NCBI GenBank assembly: GCA_021604825.1
Contig: BQJS01000198.1
Location: 1-8,844 of the forward strand
Source of the DNA: Phycisphaerae bacterium
GTDB lineage: Bacteria; Planctomycetota; Phycisphaerae; UBA1845
Reading direction: 5' to 3'
DNA: 8,844 nucleotides
Shown here piece after piece: positions 1 to 5,779 of the stretch (its first letter is position 1; each line of letters starts with the position of its first letter). Position numbers and translations under genes: made by a program. The notes beneath the pieces are model-generated. The model was not told where the DNA came from. It did not search any database and worked only from the letters and a program-made list of their open reading frames with translations.

Positions 1-1462
1 GCCAGCGGACGTTGGGTTTGCGGTTGGCGCCGACTTCATCGAGCCGCCCCACCGGCATGTCGTGCGGGGCGCTTCGCAGTAGTTCCGGTTGGTCGCGGGC
101 TTCGTCGGCCATCTTGATCATGACTTCGCAGAACCGATCGAGCGTCGCTAGCGATTCGGTCTCCGACGGTTCAATCATCAAACAGTGCATGATCGGCCAA
201 CTCATCGTCGGCGGGTGGATGCCATAGTCGATCAACCGCTTAGCAAAGTCGCGCTCATTGACGCCTAAATCGGCAAAGTCCGGCACGGTGATGAACTCGT
301 GGGCGTACGGCCCTTCAAATGGCATCGGATAGCGATGCTTGATCTGAGCCGCAATATAGTTCGCCGAAAGCACCGCCCGCCTCGACACCCGCTTCAAACC
401 TTCCGGGCCAAGCGAACGGATGTAGGTGTATGCCCGCACCAACACGCCGCCCTGTCCATAGAAACTGCGCACGCGTCCGATGCTGTCCGGACGATCGTAA
501 TCCCACGCAAACGAGCCGTCGGGCTTTTTGATGACCTGCGGTTTCGGCAGGTACGGACTAAGTCGCTTGCTGACACCGACCGGACCCGCACCGGGCCCAC
601 CGCCACCATGCGGCGTACTAAATGTTTTATGCGTATTAAAGTGCATCACGTCGACACCCACGTCGCCGGGCCGAATAATCCCGAGCGTGGCGTTCATGTT
701 GGCGCCGTCGTAGTAAAGCAGCGCCCCCTTTTCATGGAGGATTGCGGCGATGTCGGCGATCTGGTCGTCGAAGATGCCGCACGTGTTCGGATTGGTAATC
801 ATCAGGGCGGCGGTGTTTTCATCGACCTTCGAACGCAGATCGTCGAGGTCCACCTTGCCATCGGATCGCGAACGAATCTTGGTGCTGCTCATCGAACAAA
901 TCGTGCAACTGGCTGGGTTGGTGCCGTGGGCGCTGTCGGGGGCAAGCACCACGCGACGATTTTCTCCGCGAGCGCGATGGTACGCCTCGATCATCATCAG
1001 CCCGGTCATCTCGCCATGAGCGCCGGCGGCTGGTTGCAAACTGACCTCAGCCAACCCGGAAATCTCCTGCAAGAAGTGCCGCAGTTGATAGTGCAATTCG
1101 AGCATGCCTTGCACGTCGGACTCGGGTTGGTACGGATGAAGGTGCGCAAACCCGGGCATGCCAGCCACCCGCTCGTTGACCCGCGGGTTGTACTTCATCG
1201 TGCAGCTACCGAGCGGATAGAAATTCTCGTCGATGCTGAACACGCGATGCGACAAACGCGTCATGTGGCGGACGACATCAAGCTCGCCGAGTTCGGGTAG
1301 CTCGGGCGCATGTTCGGACCGCAGGTGCTTCGGCAGGTTGGCATCGTCCTGCGCAGATGGCACATCCGAGTCGGGCAGCGATACACCGCTGGCTCCCTGG
1401 ATGCACTGTTCAAAGCTCAGCGGAAAATCTTCGGATTGCTCTGCGAGAGGCGCAACTGCCAT
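1..1462 (-). CDS. gcvPB: Glycine dehydrogenase (decarboxylating) subunit 2, C-terminus cut by window edge
   Basis: This is the P-protein beta subunit of the glycine cleavage system. With GcvPA it forms a PLP enzyme that decarboxylates glycine and passes the aminomethyl group to lipoyl-GcvH in the cytosol. The 487 residues visible match the family end to end: PELPELGELDVVRH near residue 60, FYPLGSCTMKYNP around residues 82-93 (Met89), LQPAAGAHGE, PDSAHGTNPAS, YYDGANMNA, and THKTFSTPHGGGGPG with Lys279 as the expected PLP Schiff-base lysine. The last visible residues, PVGRLDEVGANRKPNVRW, are the usual family C-terminus, so only a few residues should be missing. The ATG at 1462 is preceded by GGAG (1474-1477) with an 11-nt spacer. 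An in-frame ATG at 1504 would add 14 residues encoded by the REP hairpin and has no Shine-Dalgarno, so it is rejected. The subunit partner gcvPA does not lie directly upstream. It may lie beyond position 1 or elsewhere. Confidence 0.96.
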   Translation of the reverse strand, partial: MAVAPLAEQSEDFPLSFEQCIQGASGVSLPDSDVPSAQDDANLPKHLRSEHAPELPELGELDVVRHMTRLSHRVFSIDENFYPLGSCTMKYNPRVNERVAGMPGFAHLHPYQPESDVQGMLELHYQLRHFLQEISGLAEVSLQPAAGAHGEMTGLMMIEAYHRARGENRRVVLAPDSAHGTNPASCTICSMSSTKIRSRSDGKVDLDDLRSKVDENTAALMITNPNTCGIFDDQIADIAAILHEKGALLYYDGANMNATLGIIRPGDVGVDVMHFNTHKTFSTPHGGGGPGAGPVGVSKRLSPYLPKPQVIKKPDGSFAWDYDRPDSIGRVRSFYGQGGVLVRAYTYIRSLGPEGLKRVSRRAVLSANYIAAQIKHRYPMPFEGPYAHEFITVPDFADLGVNERDFAKRLIDYGIHPPTMSWPIMHCLMIEPSETESLATLDRFCEVMIKMADEARDQPELLRSAPHDMPVGRLDEVGANRKPNVRW

Positions 1463-1477
1463 GTTCAGATTCGCTCC

Positions 1478-1550
1478 GTAGGGTCCGCTGTGCGGACCGT
1501 TCATATGGTTGGCGGCGTCGGGGACATGCGGTCCGCACAGCGGACCCTAC
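1478..1550. repeat. Pair of inverted REP-like elements (BIME-like) upstream of gcvPB
   Basis: Two perfect 22-bp arms (1478-1499 and 1529-1550) are exact reverse complements around a 29-bp centre. Each arm is itself a REP-like unit: a GTAG foot (1478-1481), then GGTCCGC, a TGT turn, and GCGGACC (1482-1498). The mirror unit has its hairpin at 1530-1546 and CTAC, the complement of GTAG, at 1547-1550. A GTAG tetranucleotide 5' of a short hairpin is the hallmark of REP sequences mobilised by RAYT (Y1 transposase-related) proteins, and inverted REP pairs are called BIMEs. No RAYT gene is in the window. The REP assignment is inferred from structure, because the genomic copy number cannot be seen here. 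Confidence 0.7.
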
Positions 1551-1564
1551 CACCAGTCGCCTGC

Positions 1565-1570
1565 ATTATA
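1565..1570 (-). promoter_or_regulatory. Predicted -10 box of the gcvPB promoter
   Basis: The minus strand reads a perfect TATAAT here. No good -35 hexamer is present 16-18 bp upstream (CTGGGT or TGGGTT), so it would be a -10-driven or activated promoter. Its position makes sense: it follows the terminator at 1607-1648 and precedes gcvPB. A start near 1558 would give a leader of about 95 nt containing the whole inverted REP pair. Confidence 0.45.
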
Positions 1571-1606
1571 GTCTCAATGGAATCGGAACCCAGCCCTGCG
1601 ATTCAC

Positions 1607-1648
1607 AAAAATGCTGAAAGATCGATGGATGCAGGTACGATTTTCAGC
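1607..1648 (-). terminator. Rho-independent terminator of the NUDIX-rhomboid-M50 operon
   Basis: On the minus strand, GCTGAAA then ATCG (1648-1638) pairs with CGAT, a single bulged C, and TTTCAGC (1624-1613). The stem is 11 bp with a 13-nt loop. It is followed by A and then TTTTT (1611-1607). It begins 7 nt after the stop codon of the M50 gene, the expected place for the operon's end. The stem is not very GC-rich and the T run is short, so efficiency may be partial. Confidence 0.6.
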
Positions 1649-1655
1649 GAGCCGC

Positions 1656-2708
1656 TCACGACGATTTGGTGCCCTGCTGCCGCTTGGTTTCTTCGGCGAG
1701 GATGCGGTTTTCTTCGGGCGTCAGGGAATCGATTCCGTAGGCGCTGACCTTGGCGAGAATGCGATCGACTTCCAGCGTCATTTTCTGACGATGCTCGGCT
1801 TCGCGGCGCTCGCGGGCTTCGGTTTTTGCCTGCCGCCGACGCTCGAAATATCCAGGCGTTTTCGGCTTCTCTTCGTTCTGCCCTTCCAGCGACGTGTATC
1901 CGCCGGAGAAGTCATATCCGAATTCGTTCTCGTCGCCCTCCAGCTCGCGCATCTTGGCGTTTCGACGTTCATTGTAGCACGTGAGGTAACCGAAGAACGC
2001 AATCGCGATCAACATCATGGTCTGCATGAAGAAACCAAGAATCGCCAACACGATCGCGCCGATCATGCCCACAAAGGTTGCGGTCAAGGTCGATGGACCG
2101 AAGCCAGACTTCGGCCAGAGATAGGCCTGAAGCATCCGCCCTCCGTCCAACGGATAGATCGGCAGCAGATTGAATAGCAGAAGCACATAGCTCAGTCCGA
2201 ACGAAACGCGCAACCACAATTGCAAATTGTCGTTGATGTCGATATTCGGGTCGATGGGCATGAAGGTGCGCACAGGATTCCATGGCACCGCGCCCCACCC
2301 ACCCAATGCAACGAGTGCGATCCCTACCACGATGCAAATGATCAAGTTCACCATTGGGCCAGCGACGACCGTGAGCATGTGGGCTTTGGGCGTGTGCGGC
2401 GGGCGGACAGACGCCAAGCCGCCCAACGGCCAGAGCAAGATCTCGTCGGCTGACCCACCGCTCTTTCGCGCACCCCAGCAATGTCCGAATTCGTGCAACA
2501 AGACGATAGTGAACAAAATGGCCAGCGCAAAGACGGCGTCAAACGCGCCGCGCAATCCGACGCCTTTCTCGGCGGTGATGAACGCTTCACCCGCAAAATA
2601 GATGGCCGCACAAATGAAGAGGAGGTGGAGCTTGATCGTGATACCGAAAAGCTCGCCGATGCGAAACGACCAATTCAGCGGATTGTCTTTGTTGCCAGTC
2701 CCGAACAA
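1656..2708 (-). CDS. M50 site-2 protease family protein with a C-terminal tail shared with the rhomboid
   Basis: This is an integral-membrane zinc metalloprotease of the SpoIVFB-like M50 group that would cleave substrates inside or near the membrane; its substrate is unknown. The N-terminus has the family's typical 'IGELFGITIKLHLLF' (residues 17-31). The zinc motif HEFGH lies at 72-76, and the third ligand is Asp188 in NLLPIYPLDGGR (180-191). Hydrophobic segments lie at about 24-40, 56-80, 111-140, 168-186 and 207-245. No PDZ or CBS domain is present. Residues 246-350 form a charged cytoplasmic tail ending in DRILAKVSAYGIDSL (315-329), a motif also found in the upstream rhomboid. The start is TTG at 2708. 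An in-frame TGA nine bases upstream rules out a longer form, and no ATG lies between that stop and the conserved N-terminus. It is the last gene of its operon, 31 bp after the rhomboid stop. Confidence 0.9.
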   Translation of the reverse strand: MFGTGNKDNPLNWSFRIGELFGITIKLHLLFICAAIYFAGEAFITAEKGVGLRGAFDAVFALAILFTIVLLHEFGHCWGARKSGGSADEILLWPLGGLASVRPPHTPKAHMLTVVAGPMVNLIICIVVGIALVALGGWGAVPWNPVRTFMPIDPNIDINDNLQLWLRVSFGLSYVLLLFNLLPIYPLDGGRMLQAYLWPKSGFGPSTLTATFVGMIGAIVLAILGFFMQTMMLIAIAFFGYLTCYNERRNAKMRELEGDENEFGYDFSGGYTSLEGQNEEKPKTPGYFERRRQAKTEARERREAEHRQKMTLEVDRILAKVSAYGIDSLTPEENRILAEETKRQQGTKSS

Positions 2709-2739
2709 GTTCGATCATCCAATAGAGTGAAGGCCAGTG

Positions 2740-3672
2740 TTACGGTCTACCCGCCCGCGATTCTTCTGCCCGGGACCGCTCGGACGCTTCTTTCAGCGCA
2801 TTACGCTCGGCCTCGGAGAGGCTGTTGATGCCCTTGGCGTAGACCTTTTCCAAAATACGGTTCACAGTTTCGGCGTCGTCCTTGCGCTGCTGGACGCGCT
2901 CGCGAAACGTTCCCCCGCTGCTTTTGGAAGCCCCGCGCGAAAAGATCCGCGATAACCAACCGCCCCCAGTCGGCGAAGCACCGCCAAGTCCGCCCGGAGA
3001 ACCGCCAGCCCACGCCCATCCCCCGGTCTTGGACCACCATACACCGACCAGCAAACCAGCAAGGTGGCAAACGTCACCACCCCAGTTGGGACCGCCCTGC
3101 ATGATGTTGTAAATGAACCATATGAAATACACGATGACCATCGTGCGAATGCGCACCGGCACGAGGAAATAAACCAGCACTTCGGCGTTCGGATAGTAAA
3201 TGGCAACAGCAGCCATGATCGCCCACAGACTTCCCGACGCACCAAGCCCCGGGATGTCAGGATTGATCCACCCAACCGCACCCGCAATCGTCAAAACAAG
3301 GTTTCCGGCAATGCCGCCGATCGTGTAGACAATGAAAAATTGCTTTCCGCCCCAACGCTTTTCCAACACGGGACCAAAGAAATACAACATCAGCATGTTG
3401 AAGAAAATGTGCGCGAAACCCGCATGCAGGTATGTTGCGGTCACGAGCCGCCAGACTTGGCCATGAAGCACACTCGTCGCGTGCATGACTCCGTTTGACA
3501 AGACGAAGGGGCCAATGGGCGCATTCATGGTGCTGATGAAGAAGATGGCGATGTTCGCAACGATGACGCGCGTGACCACGTCCCACGTACCCATGCCGGA
3601 CCCGCGGTACATCGGTCGATTGCCGCCGTAGTACTTTTGCTCTTGTGCGTATTCGCGGTCCTGCCAACCCAT
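2740..3672 (-). CDS. Rhomboid family intramembrane serine protease
   Basis: This six-helix membrane serine protease cleaves transmembrane substrates within the bilayer. The catalytic serine is Ser146 in GLGASGS (142-148) and the catalytic histidine is His203 in CHLAG. The oxyanion-site region is HAGFAHIFFNM (83-93; His88, Asn92). The first membrane segment is at about 32-48 and the rest follow to about 213. A glycine- and tryptophan-rich linker (214-240) leads to a charged tail ending in NRILEKVYAKGINSL (271-285). This motif resembles the small DUF6576-type segment seen at the C-terminus of other bacterial rhomboids, and it recurs in the adjacent M50 protease. The ATG at 3672 has AAGGA upstream with a 12-nt spacer. 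It lies 29 bp after the NUDIX gene and 31 bp before the M50 gene, all on one strand, so co-transcription is likely. The natural substrate cannot be told from sequence. Confidence 0.94.
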   Translation of the reverse strand: MGWQDREYAQEQKYYGGNRPMYRGSGMGTWDVVTRVIVANIAIFFISTMNAPIGPFVLSNGVMHATSVLHGQVWRLVTATYLHAGFAHIFFNMLMLYFFGPVLEKRWGGKQFFIVYTIGGIAGNLVLTIAGAVGWINPDIPGLGASGSLWAIMAAVAIYYPNAEVLVYFLVPVRIRTMVIVYFIWFIYNIMQGGPNWGGDVCHLAGLLVGVWWSKTGGWAWAGGSPGGLGGASPTGGGWLSRIFSRGASKSSGGTFRERVQQRKDDAETVNRILEKVYAKGINSLSEAERNALKEASERSRAEESRAGRP

Positions 3673-3701
3673 TCAGCCAACCCGTCCTTCGTGTCATCTG
3701 A

Positions 3702-4244
3702 TTACGACTTTAATTCACATCCGCGCTTGGCGTCTTCTATTGCAAAGTACGTCCCCAGCACCGCCATGGTTTTACCATCGAGCAGCGTTCCATCGATCAA
3801 ATCCTGTCGAATCTTGTCAGCCGCCACAATCTCAACATCGATCTCTTCGGTGTCGTCGAGGTTCTGTCCGACCTGCGTCAGATCGCGGGCGACAAATGCG
3901 TACATCCGCTCGGTGCAAATGCCCGGCGAGGTGTAAAATTCGACCAGCGGCTTGATCGACTTGGCCCGATATCCCGTCTCCTCCACAAGCTCGCGAAGGG
4001 CACACGCCTTAGGATCTTCATCGGCTTCCAAAGTGCCAGCCGGCAACTCCAAAAGCACCTGATCGGCTGCAAATCGTCGATTCCGGATCATCACGATGGA
4101 TTCATCGTCGCAGATGGCCAGGATCGTGACCGCCCCCGGATGGACGACCACCTGCCGATCGACCTCGCGGCCGTCCGAAAGTGCAACTTTCCACAGCTCA
4201 ACGTCGAACTTGGGCGTACTAAGAAGTGAACGTTTCTCAACCAT
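3702..4244 (-). CDS. NUDIX hydrolase, ADP-ribose pyrophosphatase-like
   Basis: This is a soluble 180-residue Mg-dependent hydrolase of nucleoside-diphosphate-linked compounds. The NUDIX box GX5EX7REUXEEXGU is complete at residues 70-92 (Gly70, Glu76, Arg84-Glu85, Glu88-Glu89, Gly91). A proline in 'TSPGIC' (Pro107), about 15 residues after the box, is the usual marker of the ADP-ribose pyrophosphatase subgroup, so ADP-ribose is the favoured substrate; other sugar nucleotides remain possible. A longer frame begins with GTG at 4310, but the predicted promoter (-10 at 4316-4321) would start transcription near 4309. The ATG at 4244 is therefore preferred, although no strong Shine-Dalgarno precedes it. 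It is the first gene of the operon with the rhomboid and M50 proteases. A functional link to proteolysis is not evident from the sequence. Confidence 0.9.
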   Translation of the reverse strand: MVEKRSLLSTPKFDVELWKVALSDGREVDRQVVVHPGAVTILAICDDESIVMIRNRRFAADQVLLELPAGTLEADEDPKACALRELVEETGYRAKSIKPLVEFYTSPGICTERMYAFVARDLTQVGQNLDDTEEIDVEIVAADKIRQDLIDGTLLDGKTMAVLGTYFAIEDAKRGCELKS

Positions 4245-4315
4245 GGGGTCGATGCACCATTGAGGATGTCTGGCCAAATCGTTTGAATTCGGTTCTCGCT
4301 CTAACCGCACACGCG

Positions 4316-4344
4316 ATTATAGGGTTCGGACAGTAGACCGACAA
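4316..4344 (-). promoter_or_regulatory. Sigma70-type promoter of the NUDIX-rhomboid-M50 operon
   Basis: On the minus strand, TTGTCG (4344-4339; 4 of 6 consensus matches) is followed after exactly 17 bp by a perfect TATAAT (4321-4316). A start site near 4309 gives a leader of about 65 nt to the ATG at 4244. It also places the upstream GTG at 4310 at or before the transcript's 5' end. Confidence 0.6.
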
Positions 4345-4379
4345 TTGAGGCGGCGTGGCTGAGCGCCCCCGGCAAGTGC

Positions 4380-4408
4380 TTGTCGCAGCGCAATTTGCCG
4401 CATAATAT
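4380..4408 (+). promoter_or_regulatory. Weak candidate promoter for dxr
   Basis: TTGTCG (4380-4385) followed after 17 bp by TAATAT (4403-4408) reads toward dxr. The -10 matches only 4 of 6 consensus positions; the overlapping CATAAT (4401-4406) is a better hexamer but leaves a 15-bp spacer. The leader would be about 117 nt. The same -35 hexamer appears in the divergent NUDIX promoter. Confidence 0.28.
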
Positions 4409-4531
4409 TGCCCAAAGCTACGCCAAAGCGCACGGGCGAGGCTCGCGCCGCAAACGAAATCGCGATTATTAGAGAATACGGTTCGACGAATTCGTTGGGC
4501 GAGCCACCGTAACCTGTCAGACGACGATTGA

Positions 4532-5707
4532 ATGAGCAAACAGCAAGTTATCATTCTGGGCTCGACCGGATCGATTGGCGAGAGTGCGCTTTCCGTGCTT
4601 TCGGAATTGTCCGATTCGTTTGAGGTCGTCGGATTGTCGGCGGGGAAGCAATGGAAAAAGCTTGCCCAACAAGCGCGGTATTGGAATCCGAAGTTCGTCG
4701 CACTGGCGGATTCGGCGCATCAAGGATCATTGAAAGCTGAATTACCCGACGGATGCCAATTAATCGACGGTGACGAATCACTAACCCGATTGGTTGAAGC
4801 CGTCGATGCCGACTGCGTGATCTCGGCGGTGGTTGGTGCGGCTGGCCTGCCTGCGACGCTTCGCGCGGTGCAGCTCGGTCGCAAGGTTGCCCTGGCAAAC
4901 AAAGAACCGCTCGTCATCGCCGGCGAGTTGCTGATGAGTACGGCCGAGCAAACCGGCGCAACGATCCTGCCGATTGATAGCGAGCATTCTGCCGTCTTTC
5001 AGGCGCTGCAAGCCGGGCAGCACGACGATGTCGAACGGATTGTCCTGACAGCATCGGGCGGACCGTTCCGCGACGCGACCGAACCCGAACTCGAACAGGC
5101 GACGGTTAAAGATGCGCTCAATCATCCGACCTGGTCGATGGGCCCGAAAATCACCATCGACTCGGCGACGATGATGAACAAGGCGCTGGAGATCATCGAA
5201 GCCCGTTGGCTTTTTGATTTTGAGAGCGATCAGATTGAAGTGATGATCCACCCGGAATCGATCCTGCATTCTATGGTTGAATTCTGTGACGGGTCGGTCA
5301 TCGCTCAGATGGGAACGCCCGATATGCGGACGCCGATTCAATACGCATTGACGTATCCACGGCGCTTCCCGTGTCCGGCCAGTCGGCTATCACTGACCAA
5401 GCTTGGGCAACTGACGTTTCACGAGCCGGATCCGCAGCGATTTCCGTCGCTTCGATTGGGGCACCAGGTCGCAGCCGAGGGTGGGTCATCCGGCGCGGTG
5501 TTCAACGCAGCCAACGAGGTCTGCAACGAACTGTTTCGGCAGGGAAAAATCGGCTTCTGCGACATTGTACGATTGACCGAAGAAGTGTTGAATCTGCACG
5601 ATCGCATTGATCACCCGTCATTGGATGAGTTGATTAATGCCGACAATTGGGCCCGGCGCGAAGTAGAAACGGTGCTGGCTGCCAGTCCGATCAGAAAAGA
5701 AAACTAA
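4532..5707 (+). CDS. dxr: 1-deoxy-D-xylulose 5-phosphate reductoisomerase
   Basis: This is the second enzyme of the MEP isoprenoid pathway, converting DXP to MEP with NADPH and a divalent metal in the cytosol. Its 391 residues match the usual length (E. coli about 398). The NADPH-binding loop GSTGSIG is at 10-16. The ANKE motif is at 122-125. The metal ligands are Asp149 and Glu151 in LPIDSEHSA, with Glu220 after the MMNKALE stretch. ASGGPFR (174-180) and HPTWSMGPK lie in the active-site region. The residue after ANKE is proline (Pro126), where many family members have Ser, Thr or Ala. No clear Shine-Dalgarno precedes the ATG at 4532, but the start fits the family N-terminus exactly. It is followed 72 bp later by an rseP-like gene on the same strand, a widespread arrangement that suggests one operon. 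Confidence 0.97.
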   Translation: MSKQQVIILGSTGSIGESALSVLSELSDSFEVVGLSAGKQWKKLAQQARYWNPKFVALADSAHQGSLKAELPDGCQLIDGDESLTRLVEAVDADCVISAVVGAAGLPATLRAVQLGRKVALANKEPLVIAGELLMSTAEQTGATILPIDSEHSAVFQALQAGQHDDVERIVLTASGGPFRDATEPELEQATVKDALNHPTWSMGPKITIDSATMMNKALEIIEARWLFDFESDQIEVMIHPESILHSMVEFCDGSVIAQMGTPDMRTPIQYALTYPRRFPCPASRLSLTKLGQLTFHEPDPQRFPSLRLGHQVAAEGGSSGAVFNAANEVCNELFRQGKIGFCDIVRLTEEVLNLHDRIDHPSLDELINADNWARREVETVLAASPIRKEN

Positions 5708-5719
5708 AGAGAACGAAGG

Positions 5720-5751
5720 ATTGCAGGTAAGGTGGGTAAGTCTTACTTGCA
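5720..5751 (+). other. Intergenic RNA hairpin between dxr and rseP
   Basis: TTGCAGGTAAG (5720-5730) can pair with CTTACTTGCAA (5741-5751) over 11 positions including one G-U pair, leaving a 10-nt loop. No T run follows, so it is not a standard terminator. It begins 12 nt after the dxr stop and ends 28 nt before the rseP ATG. It could be an mRNA-processing, stability or attenuation element. The role is inferred; only the pairing is seen. Confidence 0.5.
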
Positions 5752-5779
5752 ACTCCATTGATACGAGAGAAAAACAACG

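Noticed and set aside
299..1300. A 333-residue open frame on the plus strand
   Set aside because: It lies antisense within gcvPB, shows no recognisable domain, and is rich in Arg, His and Val as expected for a shadow of a high-GC gene.
1460..1504. Upstream in-frame ATG at 1504 as the gcvPB start
   Set aside because: It lies in the loop of the REP hairpin, lacks a Shine-Dalgarno, and would add residues encoded by the repeat. The ATG at 1462 has GGAG at a good distance.
1478..1550. Terminal inverted repeats of an insertion sequence or MITE
   Set aside because: Only 29 bp separate the arms, no target-site duplication is evident, and each arm is itself a GTAG-footed hairpin, which fits a REP pair better.
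1611..2177. A 188-residue plus-strand frame overlapping the terminator and M50 gene
   Set aside because: It is antisense to the M50 coding region; the M50 frame carries clear catalytic motifs and this one does not.
1656..4310. NUDIX-rhomboid-M50 operon as an antiphage or toxin system
   Set aside because: No effector, toxin, immunity or nucleic-acid sensor domain is visible, all three genes look like ordinary chromosomal enzymes, and base composition matches the neighbours.
4781..5341. A 186-residue open frame on the minus strand
   Set aside because: It is antisense to the conserved core of dxr, and its Arg/His-rich composition looks like a shadow frame.
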